NCBI GenBank assembly: GCA_944386855.1
Contig: CALXCR010000090.1
Coordinates: 1 to 33,149 of the forward strand
Direction: 5' to 3'
DNA: 33,149 bases
Source: an uncultured Oscillospiraceae bacterium
Lineage (GTDB): Bacteria > Bacillota > Clostridia > Oscillospirales > Oscillospiraceae
Below the pieces are notes generated by a model. It worked only from the letters and a program-made list of their open reading frames with translations. It had not been told where the DNA came from and searched no databases. Numbering within the stretch: the stretch's first letter is position 1; each line of letters opens with the position of its first letter. A program made the translations under genes and the position numbers. This document shows, piece after piece, positions 22,267 through 31,564 of this stretch.

Positions 22267-23640
22267 ATGAAGAAGATAATGTGTGCCGCGCGCCGTGCGG
22301 CTGATTCGGTTTCAGCGGCGGCGAAAGCGGCCGGAAAAAGGACGGCGGAGCTTAAAGCGGAGGTTCTCTCCGCGGCGGCGGAAAAGCGCTCGGCACTTGT
22401 AAAGGCTGTAAGCGAGAAGAAGACGGCGTTTTTCGCCGCGGCAAAAGATATCTCGCCGAAAAACAGGAAGAAGATCCGCAGGACAGCGGCAATAGTGCTT
22501 GCGCTCGTAGTGATCGCGTCGTCGACGCCGTTTGTACCGGTCGTATACGCAGTGTCGTATGAGGGACAGGAGATAGGCTATGTGTCGTCAAAGGAGGACG
22601 CGCAGCAGATAATAGATGACGTGGAGTATCAGGCGTCGGAGATCCTGGGAGAGAACTTCTCCCTTGAGGACAGGGTCAGCGTAACGTCTGTTATCAGCGG
22701 CAGAAGTGCAGCCGAAAATGACGAGATGGAAAAGATAGTTCTCGACAGCGTCGAGGAGATAGAGGAGCTCTACGGCGTGTACATCGACGGTGAACTCGTT
22801 GCCGCGGTCAAGGACGAGGCAACGGTCGACTCCATCGTCAGCGAAATAGTTGCAGAATATGAAGAGGACGACGCCTATGTATCGATAAACGAGTCGGTCG
22901 CGACGAAATTCGGCTATGTCCCGTCGTCGCTGAGACGCGACGCCGTGGAGCTGCGCGATATGCTCGACCCGGAAAACGAGGAGTCCGAGTACGCGCTGAG
23001 TATAAAAAAGGCATATATCGTCCGTGAGGAAACTACCACCCCGTTCGAGACGGAGACCGTTTCCGACAGCTCGATGTACGAGGGACAGAGCAAGGTTATT
23101 CAAAACGGTGTTGACGGCGTATCCGTCGCCACATATGCAGTCGTCGAGATAGACGGCGTCGTAGTGGAAAATACGCTCGTCTCCGAGAAAGTCGAGACAG
23201 AGGTCGTCAACAAGCGCGTAGCCAAAGGCACGAAGGAGAGACCGTCCACGATATCATACGGCAGCTACATGTTCCCGACGAACGGGCAGATCAGCTCATA
23301 TTTCGGTTACAGGAACGTAAGCGTCGGCTCGTCATATCACCAGGGACTTGATATCTGGGGTAGCTACGGTCAGGCGATATGGGCGGCTGACGGCGGCGAG
23401 GTCACGTTTGCCGGATGGAACAACGGCGGATACGGATATCTCGTAGTCATAAGGCACGACAACGGCGAAGAGACATATTATGCGCACTGCTCATCAGTCG
23501 CGGTATCGGTAGGTGAGCGCGTATTCCAGGGCCAGACGATCGCGTATATGGGCGCGACCGGTACGGCGAGCGGAGTACATGTACATTTCGAGGTCAGAGT
23601 GGGCGGGACTCCCGTAGACCCGCTGAGCTGCCTGAAGTGA
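22267..23640 (+). CDS. Membrane-anchored M23 peptidase with G5 domain
   Basis: 457 residues. A basic, Ala-rich cytoplasmic stretch (1-70), one membrane helix (~72-95), a long acidic linker, a G5 domain (~248-322, VREETTTPFETETV...KGTKE) that binds peptidoglycan sugars, and a C-terminal M23/LytM domain with Zn ligands His358 and Asp362 (HQGLD) and His440 (HVHFEV), plus His407 and His438. All catalytic residues are present, so it should cleave peptide cross-links in the wall. AGGAGG at 22257-22262 precedes the ATG at 22267 by 4 bases. An in-frame ATG at 22240 with AGGGAG is an alternative start. A consensus promoter with a WalR-like box lies upstream. Confidence 0.92.
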   Translation: MKKIMCAARRAADSVSAAAKAAGKRTAELKAEVLSAAAEKRSALVKAVSEKKTAFFAAAKDISPKNRKKIRRTAAIVLALVVIASSTPFVPVVYAVSYEGQEIGYVSSKEDAQQIIDDVEYQASEILGENFSLEDRVSVTSVISGRSAAENDEMEKIVLDSVEEIEELYGVYIDGELVAAVKDEATVDSIVSEIVAEYEEDDAYVSINESVATKFGYVPSSLRRDAVELRDMLDPENEESEYALSIKKAYIVREETTTPFETETVSDSSMYEGQSKVIQNGVDGVSVATYAVVEIDGVVVENTLVSEKVETEVVNKRVAKGTKERPSTISYGSYMFPTNGQISSYFGYRNVSVGSSYHQGLDIWGSYGQAIWAADGGEVTFAGWNNGGYGYLVVIRHDNGEETYYAHCSSVAVSVGERVFQGQTIAYMGATGTASGVHVHFEVRVGGTPVDPLSCLK

Positions 23641-23712
23641 GCGCGGCATACACCTGCACATATACAGCGTACCGCCGCATTGCAGTACGGTCAAAAGATA
23701 ATACGGAACAAC

Positions 23713-23754
23713 AGCGGCATCCGGCCAAGCGGCCGGATGCCGCTTTATTTTTTG
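23713..23754 (+). terminator. Terminator of the M23 peptidase gene
   Basis: A perfect 14-bp stem (23713-23726 with 23731-23744, loop AAGC), followed by TTATTTTTTG. The remaining gap to 23947 has only the promoter listed next. Confidence 0.95.
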
Positions 23755-23834
23755 CCGAGCGGCCTAAATGGAGGGGAGGATGTCGAAATATGTAAAAAAA
23801 CGCCGCAGATTGGGGAAAGATTTGCGATAATATC

Positions 23835-23863
23835 TTGAAAATTATCTAAATTTAGAGTATATT
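23835..23863 (+). promoter_or_regulatory. Promoter of the zinc-ribbon gene island
   Basis: TTGAAA (23835-23840), 17-bp spacer, TATATT (23858-23863). The leader to the ATG at 23948 is about 78 bases. Confidence 0.75.
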
Positions 23864-23947
23864 TTTCATGGTAGAAATTAATAGTGCGGACTCGCCTGAA
23901 AAGTACGCCTTTTAATAATTCCGGAGTATCAGAAGGGAGGGTTATGT

Positions 23948-24487
23948 ATGCAGAAGGTCCAAAATGCCATATTGGAATACGCCAGAGGCAATAAGTATCT
24001 TGCGCCGATGATAAAGTTTGCAAGCGCTATGGCCGTCGTATATCCCGTGTACCTTATAGTGTCAAGGCTGTCATTTCTCGACTTCGCCTGGAGGTATATA
24101 AGCATGATCAGCGCCATAATGTATATCGCATACTTTACCGGAACGATCCTGTGCTTTGCCGGCAACAAGCTGATACCTCTGGATGTCGCGTATAGCTGTA
24201 TGGCCTTAAACTATATGTTCGGCTTAAGGTACGGCATATCGCTGAACAGGCTGACATATATCGCATTTTACGCGCTTATAGCCGGTATATGTATTGTCGC
24301 GACTACGAAAACGACTCAGTGGGCGCAGGCAAAGGAAGATACATTAAAGACTGCGGCCAAATACGTCGAGGCGACGGAGGATATCCTGTCGGGCAAATCC
24401 AAGGAGGAGATTTATTGCCCGAACTGCGGCAACAAATGCAGCAAGGATATGAAATTCTGCAACAATTGCGGAACTCCCATCAAGTAA
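23948..24487 (+). CDS. Polytopic membrane protein with C-terminal zinc ribbon
   Basis: 179 residues. About four hydrophobic helices (~22-40, 52-72, 78-97, 103-119) are followed by a helical linker and a zinc ribbon with Cys157, 160, 171 and 174 (YCPNCGNKCS...FCNNCG). An even number of helices puts both ends, including the ribbon, in the cytosol. GGGAGG at 23935-23940 precedes the ATG. I do not recognise a family beyond the ribbon. First of five adjacent genes whose products carry the same ribbon type, so it may be a membrane platform for them. Confidence 0.85.
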   Translation: MQKVQNAILEYARGNKYLAPMIKFASAMAVVYPVYLIVSRLSFLDFAWRYISMISAIMYIAYFTGTILCFAGNKLIPLDVAYSCMALNYMFGLRYGISLNRLTYIAFYALIAGICIVATTKTTQWAQAKEDTLKTAAKYVEATEDILSGKSKEEIYCPNCGNKCSKDMKFCNNCGTPIK

Positions 24488-24511
24488 CAGCAAAAAAGAG
24501 GAGGAATAACA

Positions 24512-26899
24512 ATGTTTTGCCCCAAATGTGGTACTGAGATACCTGACGGAAGTAAATACTGCGGAGCGTGCGGAGAGAGATTGACCGAACCCGCAGAGCA
24601 GATTACGCCGCCGGAAACACCGGCAGAGCCGGAGACCGTCGCGGAAGCCGCTTCGGAAAGCGGGAATACGCCTCCGGAGACGGTAAACACTGCCGCATCT
24701 GTCCCGCAGGGGGATCAGACAGCAAAAGCGGATACCGCGGCACTCAATATCGACGAGCTGAAGAAAAAATTCAGCAAGAAGCGCATCATCACGATAGCCG
24801 TCGCCGTCGTTGCCGTTATAGCGGTCATCTTCGGAGTGAAAGCGCTCTTTTCCATGTTCGGCGGGGATGAGGCATACGTCTATGTGTCGGACGGGAGCTA
24901 CGGGCTTCTGACCGACCTCAGCGGGGATGAGACGATAGAGATCGCGTCGACAAGATCCGATTACGCATATGCGTCGTTTGTGGAGTTCAGCCCTGACGGA
25001 AAGTATGTGTATTACATAACGAGATACGACTCGTCTCTCAACACGGGCTCTCTCAACCGCGCGGAGATAGGCAGACTCGGCGAAAATGCAAGCAGAAACG
25101 AGAGATATATCGAGACGATAGCGACAAACGTAAGACCGGGTATCTATTTCCTGGACGACGGCTCGTTCTGCTATCTTAACGGCGACAGTGCAATGTACTA
25201 TTATACCGACGGGGAAGAGCCGATACGGCTTGCAAGAGACGTTTCCTATGTCTCCGTTCTGGAGGACGGACGCTTTGTATATATCGTGCAGGACGGCGAG
25301 AGCGGCGAATACTCGCTGTATGGGGCTGATGTCAGCGACCCGAGCAATGCGATAAGGCTCGGCGCCAATATAGCGACCGCCTCGGACATCGTTGACAACG
25401 AAAACGTCTTCTATACAAGGCTTGAGGACGACGGCACATACTCACTGTATATCGCGGGCTTTGAAAGAGAGGCCGAAAAACTGGGCAACAACGCATCGGT
25501 CGTGGCGTTCGACGAAGACACAGTGTATTATACAATCGCAAGCGGCACGACGGTAAGCCTGTACGACTTTGTGGACGATGCCCATGCCGAGGCCGACGAG
25601 GGCATAACGGAGCCTGATGTTGATGATTTCAGCGTGCCGAGATACTACTACGAGATGGTATACGGAGAAGATCTCGCAGAGGAAGATTTTGACGAGCTCT
25701 ACACCTCATGCACAAGAGACCTCTACTGGTATGGGCAGAGCACATGGTGGAGCTACTCAATGGAAGATGCCGTCGACATGGACTGGGGTGACAATACAGA
25801 GGCTATTCAGACGGCAACACAGGCCTTTATCGACAGATTCGGCGATACCGCCGATGAGGACGGGTACATCCTCGTAACCGACGAGGTAAAGGCGGCGCTT
25901 CAGGAGATACAGAAATACGCCGAAGAGCCCGAAAACGAATGGCAGTGGATGTGGCTGTGCTACAACAAGTACGAGTCCGGCACAACGACTGACTATGACG
26001 CGTATAACGCGGCGTATGAAGAGTGGGCCGGCGCAAGGAACAGGATTGAGCTGCGTGAAGAGCTTTTGGACAGCGCAAATGACTTTGAGGTTCTCACATT
26101 GTACCGCTACGAAAACGGCGAGACGACCGTCGTAAGCGAAAACGTGCTCGACGTGCTGACATGCTCAAGCGGCGTGCTGTTCAACACAACGGAGCTTGTG
26201 ACGGATACCGTAAGCATCGACAGCATCTACTCCGTGAGCGACGTAGAGGAACTGTTCGAGGTCGGGAGAGACGCGGAAAACTATGTGCTGTTTGCGTCGA
26301 ACGGCGAGGTCAGACGCATGTCGATGACGGCGGCCGAGACGTACGCCGACGAGTATGACGAAAATTACGCGCAGCTTTACATGGGAGACGACAGGATATT
26401 CCTCTCCAGCGGAACGGAGCTTTACGTTGCGGAGGCCGACGGCGACACGATCGGCGGATTTACGCTTCTATCAGAGGATGCGAGCCCGCTTGACGCGGAC
26501 GGCGACACGATGTACTACGCCGAGGCAATGTACGACAATAACGGATTCACCTACGGCGATCTGTATTCGTACAGCGGCGGCGAGAGCGAACGCATTGCGG
26601 TGGATATTATGATTAATGGCATCAACCGCTATGAGGACGGCGTGCTTCTAGCGTTTACCGGCTACAGAGACGGATACGGATACGAACTTACGATGATCGA
26701 TGCGGACGGAGAGACTGCGCTTGTATCCGAGGATGTGACGCAGTATGTGCGCGTAGACGGCTCGACCGTGCTCTATCTGTCCGACGGTGACCTCTACTGC
26801 TACGACGACGGAGATAAGACGATGCTTCACGCCGATGTCGATTTGTTCTGGTGTCTCAACGCGATGGAAGCGGAAAACACTTTTGGCTACGGCTATTAA
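24512..26899 (+). CDS. Zinc-ribbon, single-pass protein with beta-propeller-like ectodomain
   Basis: 795 residues. An N-terminal zinc ribbon (Cys3, 6, 17, 20), a Pro/Glu/Thr-rich linker and a membrane helix (~91-113) lead to a very acidic, Tyr-rich extracellular part. Residues ~120-360 and ~525-790 show repeated short blades of the form 'DGxYxY/LYxxD' (FSPDGKYVYYIT, LEDGRFVYIVQ, DDGTYSLYIAG, DGDTMYYAE), as in TolB/YncE-like propellers. Between them (~366-525) is a Trp/Tyr-rich helical insertion (YWYGQSTWWSYS, EWQWMWLCYNKYE). No catalytic motif is seen. A large sensing or binding surface outside, with the ribbon inside, is the likely plan. AGGAGG at 24500-24505 supports the start. Confidence 0.82.
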   Translation: MFCPKCGTEIPDGSKYCGACGERLTEPAEQITPPETPAEPETVAEAASESGNTPPETVNTAASVPQGDQTAKADTAALNIDELKKKFSKKRIITIAVAVVAVIAVIFGVKALFSMFGGDEAYVYVSDGSYGLLTDLSGDETIEIASTRSDYAYASFVEFSPDGKYVYYITRYDSSLNTGSLNRAEIGRLGENASRNERYIETIATNVRPGIYFLDDGSFCYLNGDSAMYYYTDGEEPIRLARDVSYVSVLEDGRFVYIVQDGESGEYSLYGADVSDPSNAIRLGANIATASDIVDNENVFYTRLEDDGTYSLYIAGFEREAEKLGNNASVVAFDEDTVYYTIASGTTVSLYDFVDDAHAEADEGITEPDVDDFSVPRYYYEMVYGEDLAEEDFDELYTSCTRDLYWYGQSTWWSYSMEDAVDMDWGDNTEAIQTATQAFIDRFGDTADEDGYILVTDEVKAALQEIQKYAEEPENEWQWMWLCYNKYESGTTTDYDAYNAAYEEWAGARNRIELREELLDSANDFEVLTLYRYENGETTVVSENVLDVLTCSSGVLFNTTELVTDTVSIDSIYSVSDVEELFEVGRDAENYVLFASNGEVRRMSMTAAETYADEYDENYAQLYMGDDRIFLSSGTELYVAEADGDTIGGFTLLSEDASPLDADGDTMYYAEAMYDNNGFTYGDLYSYSGGESERIAVDIMINGINRYEDGVLLAFTGYRDGYGYELTMIDADGETALVSEDVTQYVRVDGSTVLYLSDGDLYCYDDGDKTMLHADVDLFWCLNAMEAENTFGYGY

Positions 26900-26938
26900 A
26901 ATAAAACGCATAGGGCAGTATACGGGAGGTTTGCAAAC

Positions 26939-27400
26939 ATGGCTTTTATAAACAATATGCGCGACAAGCTGTCGCAGGCAAGTCAGTCAGCGGTACAGAA
27001 GGCGAAGGACCTGTCGGAGATCGCGAGGCTTAACGGTGTCATATCGTCGACCGAAAAGCAGATCGCCGAGCTGTACGGCAAGATCGGGTACGAGGTTTAC
27101 CGCGCATACTGCGACGCTCCGTTGCCGGAGGTGGCGGAGATGATAGAAAAAGTGACCGAATTACACCATGAGATAGAGGCGAGCAAAGCGCAGATAAACG
27201 CGATAAATGCCGCCGATACCTGCCCCCAGTGCGGAGCGAAAGTGGGTAAGGGGATGGCGTTTTGCAGCAGCTGCGGGTTTAAGCTCCCTGTACAGGAGAC
27301 ACCGGCGGCAGAGCAGCCGTCAGCTTTCTGCAGCAATTGCGGCGCGCCGGTCGCCGCCAATTCGGCGTTCTGCACCTCCTGCGGTCAGAAGATCGGCTAA
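26939..27400 (+). CDS. Soluble coiled-coil protein with two zinc ribbons
   Basis: 153 residues with no membrane segment. The N-terminal ~90 residues are helical, coiled-coil-like (ISSTEKQIAELYGKIGYEVY, EMIEKVTELHHEIEASKAQI). Two ribbons follow: Cys95, 98, 109, 112 and Cys131, 134, 145, 148. CGGGAGG upstream fits the ATG. It is the only predicted soluble member of the zinc-ribbon island and could act as a cytoplasmic linker between the ribbon tails of its neighbours; this is inference. Similar small proteins with this design are common in Clostridia without known function. Confidence 0.85.
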   Translation: MAFINNMRDKLSQASQSAVQKAKDLSEIARLNGVISSTEKQIAELYGKIGYEVYRAYCDAPLPEVAEMIEKVTELHHEIEASKAQINAINAADTCPQCGAKVGKGMAFCSSCGFKLPVQETPAAEQPSAFCSNCGAPVAANSAFCTSCGQKIG

Positions 27401-27414
27401 ATCAGATTTCCGGC

Positions 27415-27455
27415 GAATGCGCACTGAACTGGATTCGGTGCGCATTCCCTTTTTA
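27415..27455 (+). terminator. Terminator inside the zinc-ribbon island
   Basis: A 10-bp stem (27415-27424 with 27438-27447, 13-nt loop), followed by CCTTTTT. It divides the island into two transcripts, or attenuates the second part. The next gene begins 40 bases later, with no obvious new promoter. Confidence 0.75.
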
Positions 27456-27495
27456 AAAGCTCTTATTTTAATCATTTAAGACGGAGATATAAATT

Positions 27496-28107
27496 ATGGG
27501 AAAAGAAAAAATGACGGGCGGCATCTGCACGAAATGCGGCGTCGCAGCCGACCCGGCAACGTCGCTCTGCCCCAAGTGCGGATCGCCCGTGCCGGACGGG
27601 AGTGCCGGGACACGCTCGCGCGGCGTTTGGAGCACGGTGTTTTCCGTCCTGCTTGCGGTTCTGCTCACAGCGGCCGCTGTCGGTACGGTTATTCTGCTGT
27701 TCGTACACGCTCTGGGAGAAAACATCAGCCTCCCGGCAGCGGGATTTGTGTCTGACAGCATGATGGCGGCGTTTTTCGATTCAAGCCTCTCGCTCGCGTT
27801 TATAGGTGCTGTAACGGCGATACCGCTGCTTGCGCTCATCCTAATTAATATGCGGCGTATGCGCCGCGCGTTTCTCGCGATAGGTGTGTCGTCGTCGGTA
27901 GCGGCGGTGATTTCCGCCGCAGGCGGCATAACGGCGGGAAGGCTTTTTGCACTGATGCCGGGAGAGTGGCAGGATATACTGCTGCCGGCCGCGTCCGTAT
28001 TCATGCAGTTTTCGATAGTATGTGCCGTCATAATGCTCGCGGTTGCGATCGGCTGCATATCGGTATATTCGTGCATCAGGGCGGTAAAAGGAGGCGCACA
28101 TGAATAA
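27496..28107 (+). CDS. Zinc-ribbon polytopic membrane protein
   Basis: 203 residues. An N-terminal zinc ribbon (Cys11, 14, 25, 28) is followed by about four membrane helices (~46-70, 97-118, 125-150, 165-192). Both ends are predicted cytoplasmic. No known enzymatic motif. Its stop codon overlaps the start of the subtilase gene by 8 bases (28100-28107), so the two are translationally coupled and the proteins probably act together, for example as a membrane partner of the protease. Confidence 0.83.
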   Translation: MGKEKMTGGICTKCGVAADPATSLCPKCGSPVPDGSAGTRSRGVWSTVFSVLLAVLLTAAAVGTVILLFVHALGENISLPAAGFVSDSMMAAFFDSSLSLAFIGAVTAIPLLALILINMRRMRRAFLAIGVSSSVAAVISAAGGITAGRLFALMPGEWQDILLPAASVFMQFSIVCAVIMLAVAIGCISVYSCIRAVKGGAHE

Positions 28108-31100
28108 GCTGGTAAAAAAGATACTCATCGCGGCGGCGTCAGTCCTGCTGCTGTTTGCGCTGTTTATCGTCGCCTGGGTGTTTCTGATCTTTCCGAACTT
28201 TGTCGAACCTGATCAGAGCGAGGTATCAGAACCGAAGCCCGGACCGGTGTCGATCGCGGAGGAGTCGGAGCAGGTCGACTTCAACGAGGAAAACGGCGTT
28301 TTATATGTAAATAACGAGGTCGTCGTATTTATAAGGACGACGGCGGCTCAGGACAGGATCGACGCGCTTTTTGACAGTCTTGATGCCGAGGTGGACAATA
28401 CGATGGCCGATATCGGCGTATACCGCCTCGTGTTCGCAAACGCGATGTCATATGACGAGCTAGAGTCGCTCATAAACAGGATAAAATCAGAGTCAATCGT
28501 CGAAAACGCGTATATCAACACTGTGACTGAGCTTGAGAGCGATGCGGAGGAGACGGAGGAGGACGATTTTGACTACAAAGACCCCGATTATCCGGATGAC
28601 CCGTGGGATAACGACACATGGGACGTGTCTGTTCCGCGCGGCAACAACTGGGGAGTTGAGGCCATCGATGCACCGGGCGCGTGGGGGTATCTCGACAGTC
28701 TCGGAAACGTGAAAGTCGGCCTTATCGACTCGATGCCGAACACCTCGCACGAGGATTTGGCGTTTTCAAACACAAGCTCGCTCTTCATAGACGAAAATAC
28801 GGGCCTGACTAACGTGAATAAATACTCTGTGTCGGCCGACGACCACGGGACACACGTCTCCGGCACGATAAACGCCCGCTGGGACAACTCAACCGGTGTT
28901 TCCGGCGTTATGGGCGGCAAGGGAGAGCTGTATTACAGTGCGGTGTACTATGAGACGGACAGCGGAGTCACGTCGCGATATGCCACGGCGTATACATACC
29001 TCCTGGCGCTGAAAACACTGATCGACCAGGACGTTCAGGCGATAAACATAAGCCAGAATACGAGCCGCCTTATCGGATTTGCGGCGAGCCACGGCAACCA
29101 GAACGCGGTAAACTATCTGTCCATGCAGGCCGATCTGGCCGAAAAGGGACTCTCGCGCATTATAGAAGCGAGAGAGAGCGAAGGAAAGTCCGATTTCGTC
29201 ATCTGCGTTGCCGCCGGAAACAGCAATTCCACATATTACTACAAGGACGACGACGAGCCATACGGCTACCGTGAGGAGATGACGGACTGGGAGGCCGTCA
29301 AATACCTGTTCGGATGGCGCGGGGAGATCGGCGGTTCTCTCGCACTGTACAACAACTTCTTAAACCTGATGGATGAGGAAGAGGTCAAAAACCGCGTCAT
29401 CGTAGTCGGCGCCGTCGGAATAGACTCCGGCTCTTCGACATCGTCGCAGACGCGCTATTCCTATGCGTACTTCTCAAACGTCGGATCACGAGTCGACATT
29501 GTCGCGCCCGGAGTAGATGTGTACAGCTGTACGGCGAACGGTTACGGACTGCTCAGCGGAACGTCTATGGCGACACCGCACGTCACGGGCGTCGCCGGCC
29601 TCGTTTTCGCGAGCAATCCGTCGCTCACAGGTCCGGAGGTCAAGAACATCCTGACTGCTTCCGCCACGGGCAGATATTATCACGGCGGGTCTTACAGCGG
29701 ACTTTTAAACGCGAATACGGCAGTCGTAAACGCGCTTAAGACGGTGGACACGTCTGTAAACAAGGTTCTCCAGACGGAGACGGATAACGGGCTTGATCTC
29801 TGCTTCGTCGTCGATACGACGGGCTCGATGGGCGACGATATCGAGAGCGCCAAGGAGAATATGGCGAGTATCCTCGAGCATCTCGCCGAGAAGACCGAAA
29901 ATTACCGCGTAGCGCTGATCGACTACAGGGATTATCCGTCGAGGACGAACGATTCCGACGACTATCCGTACAAGGTACAGCTGGAGTTTTCAAGCAATAA
30001 CACCGATATAACGGCCGCGATAGACGCCCTCGACCTCGGAAACGGCGGGGACAATGAAGAGACGGTGTATTCGGCGCTCATGGCGGCTGTGCGCCTCGAC
30101 TGGAGGACAGACGCAAAGAAAGTCATCATAATCCTCGGCGACGCCGCGCCGCTCGATCCCGAACCGGAGACCGAGTTCACCTACGATCAGGTCCTGCTCG
30201 CGCTGTTCAACGCCGATATCAACATCGATCTGGACGATTCGGACGACCGAGTCACCGACCATCTCGATACGGCGCTTATAAATGTGTTCTCAATAGGCGC
30301 GGACGCAAGCTCCGACGCGGAGGATTTCTTTGAGAGCATATCGGAGAGTACCGGCGGAAGCTACGCAAGCGTAGACGACGCGTCGAAAGTCGGAGACGCG
30401 ATAATCGACTCGATAGAGCAGATAGAAGTCATCGAAAAGCTCGACGTAACGGCCGATTTCGGGGACGCGCTCGCAAACGAGCCGATCGAGCTGTATTCGG
30501 AAGACGGATATATGTTCACGATAGAGACCGACGGCAGCGGACAGTTTGTGATCGAGGAGATAGAGGCGGGCACATACACATGGACGAGCGACACGCTCGA
30601 CAGGGGCGGCTCCGTCGTCATCGAACAGGGTTCACGCAACGCGGCCGTGCGTACGACAAGAACGTACTGGTTCGCGCCGTTTGTCAGAATGTGGGAGAAT
30701 CATCCGATTGAGATATGTGCGGTATTCGCGCTGTATACGGCGCTTTGCATCGCACTGCCCATACTTATGGGGCGCATAAGCCGAAACGTCCGCCGCAGAA
30801 AGGCCGCAAAGGCGGCGGCTGCGTCCGATAAAACGGGCGCTACGGAGGCGGCGTCGAGCGCTGCGGTGACGGATACCGATGTGCCGGCCGTGACAGAGAC
30901 GGCGGCGAGCGAAAAAGCCGCGGAAACCGGGGGTATATGGCCGGACGGCGACGAGGCGAAAAACGCGTTCGCGGACGAACTCATAAACGGCGGCGGGCCG
31001 GATACCGAGACGGATGACGGCGCGGACGCATCCTGTACAGACGATATTGCGCCGGCGGAAGATAACTTTATCCCTGACACATCCGGCGATGACGCGATAC

Positions 31101-31375
31101 CGGACGATACGGTATCGGCGGAGGATATGTCCGCACATGGCGCAGACGAAGCCGGAGACGCGGCGATATCCGAGACGCCGGTCGAAACGGAGGCGGAGAC
31201 CGTTCCGGCATGCCCGAGATGCGGCGAGCCGGTGCGGCCCGGCGCGAGCTTCTGCACAAAATGCGGAAACGACCTGCGCGTAAAAGATAAGCGCGCGGAA
31301 CGGCGATGCCCCGTATGCGGATCGGTATGCAGCGACAGTGCAAGCTTCTGCACGAACTGCGGAACAAAGCTGTAA
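28100..31375 (+). CDS. Double-anchored subtilase-von Willebrand A protein with cytoplasmic zinc ribbons
   Basis: 1091 residues. Order: membrane helix (~8-30), propeptide-like segment (~60-150), S8 peptidase domain (~185-548) with an intact triad Asp210 (GLIDSMPN), His249 (DDHGTHVSG) and Ser489 (GTSMATPHV) and oxyanion Asn374 (AAGN), then a von Willebrand A domain (~563-775) with MIDAS start DTTGSMG (572-578), a small beta-sandwich (~780-850), a second membrane helix (~869-890), an Ala/Thr/Asp-rich tail, and two zinc ribbons (Cys1038, 1041, 1052, 1055; 1070, 1073, 1084, 1087). Both helices together place the protease outside and the ribbons inside. AAGGAGG precedes the ATG. A surface protease that binds a ligand through the MIDAS metal and connects to a cytoplasmic partner is inferred. 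Confidence 0.92.
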   Translation: MNKLVKKILIAAASVLLLFALFIVAWVFLIFPNFVEPDQSEVSEPKPGPVSIAEESEQVDFNEENGVLYVNNEVVVFIRTTAAQDRIDALFDSLDAEVDNTMADIGVYRLVFANAMSYDELESLINRIKSESIVENAYINTVTELESDAEETEEDDFDYKDPDYPDDPWDNDTWDVSVPRGNNWGVEAIDAPGAWGYLDSLGNVKVGLIDSMPNTSHEDLAFSNTSSLFIDENTGLTNVNKYSVSADDHGTHVSGTINARWDNSTGVSGVMGGKGELYYSAVYYETDSGVTSRYATAYTYLLALKTLIDQDVQAINISQNTSRLIGFAASHGNQNAVNYLSMQADLAEKGLSRIIEARESEGKSDFVICVAAGNSNSTYYYKDDDEPYGYREEMTDWEAVKYLFGWRGEIGGSLALYNNFLNLMDEEEVKNRVIVVGAVGIDSGSSTSSQTRYSYAYFSNVGSRVDIVAPGVDVYSCTANGYGLLSGTSMATPHVTGVAGLVFASNPSLTGPEVKNILTASATGRYYHGGSYSGLLNANTAVVNALKTVDTSVNKVLQTETDNGLDLCFVVDTTGSMGDDIESAKENMASILEHLAEKTENYRVALIDYRDYPSRTNDSDDYPYKVQLEFSSNNTDITAAIDALDLGNGGDNEETVYSALMAAVRLDWRTDAKKVIIILGDAAPLDPEPETEFTYDQVLLALFNADINIDLDDSDDRVTDHLDTALINVFSIGADASSDAEDFFESISESTGGSYASVDDASKVGDAIIDSIEQIEVIEKLDVTADFGDALANEPIELYSEDGYMFTIETDGSGQFVIEEIEAGTYTWTSDTLDRGGSVVIEQGSRNAAVRTTRTYWFAPFVRMWENHPIEICAVFALYTALCIALPILMGRISRNVRRRKAAKAAAASDKTGATEAASSAAVTDTDVPAVTETAASEKAAETGGIWPDGDEAKNAFADELINGGGPDTETDDGADASCTDDIAPAEDNFIPDTSGDDAIPDDTVSAEDMSAHGADEAGDAAISETPVETEAETVPACPRCGEPVRPGASFCTKCGNDLRVKDKRAERRCPVCGSVCSDSASFCTNCGTKL

Positions 31376-31407
31376 AAATTTGTTAAAGCTTTAGCGATCA
31401 ATATCAC

Positions 31408-31440
31408 AGGACCGCCCGGATATCCGGGCGGTCCTTTATA
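31408..31440 (+). terminator. Terminator of the zinc-ribbon island
   Basis: A perfect 28-bp palindrome (31408-31435) with arms starting AGGACCGCCCGG, followed by TTATATTTG. The U-run is broken but the stem is very strong. Confidence 0.85.
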
Positions 31441-31491
31441 TTTGCCGGCAGAAAACGGAAGATTTTGTGATAAATTATTTTAATTTTGTTC

Positions 31492-31504
31492 ATGTAAATT
31501 ACAT
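31492..31504. promoter_or_regulatory. Short dyad ATGTAA-A-TTACAT before the HtrA-like gene
   Basis: A perfect 13-base dyad in an AT-rich stretch 61 bases before the ATG. It could be an operator. I could not place a clear -35/-10 pair around it. Confidence 0.3.
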
Positions 31505-31564
31505 AAACTGAAGGTAGTATATGAGTACAGAAAAAAATTCAACTGCTTTTAGGGGGCAATTCGA

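Noticed and set aside
30700..31407. 235-codon minus-strand frame over the subtilase C-terminus
   Set aside because: Ser/Ala/Pro-rich low complexity opposite the Ala/Thr/Asp-rich tail, with no ribosome site. The sense frame ends in clear zinc ribbons.
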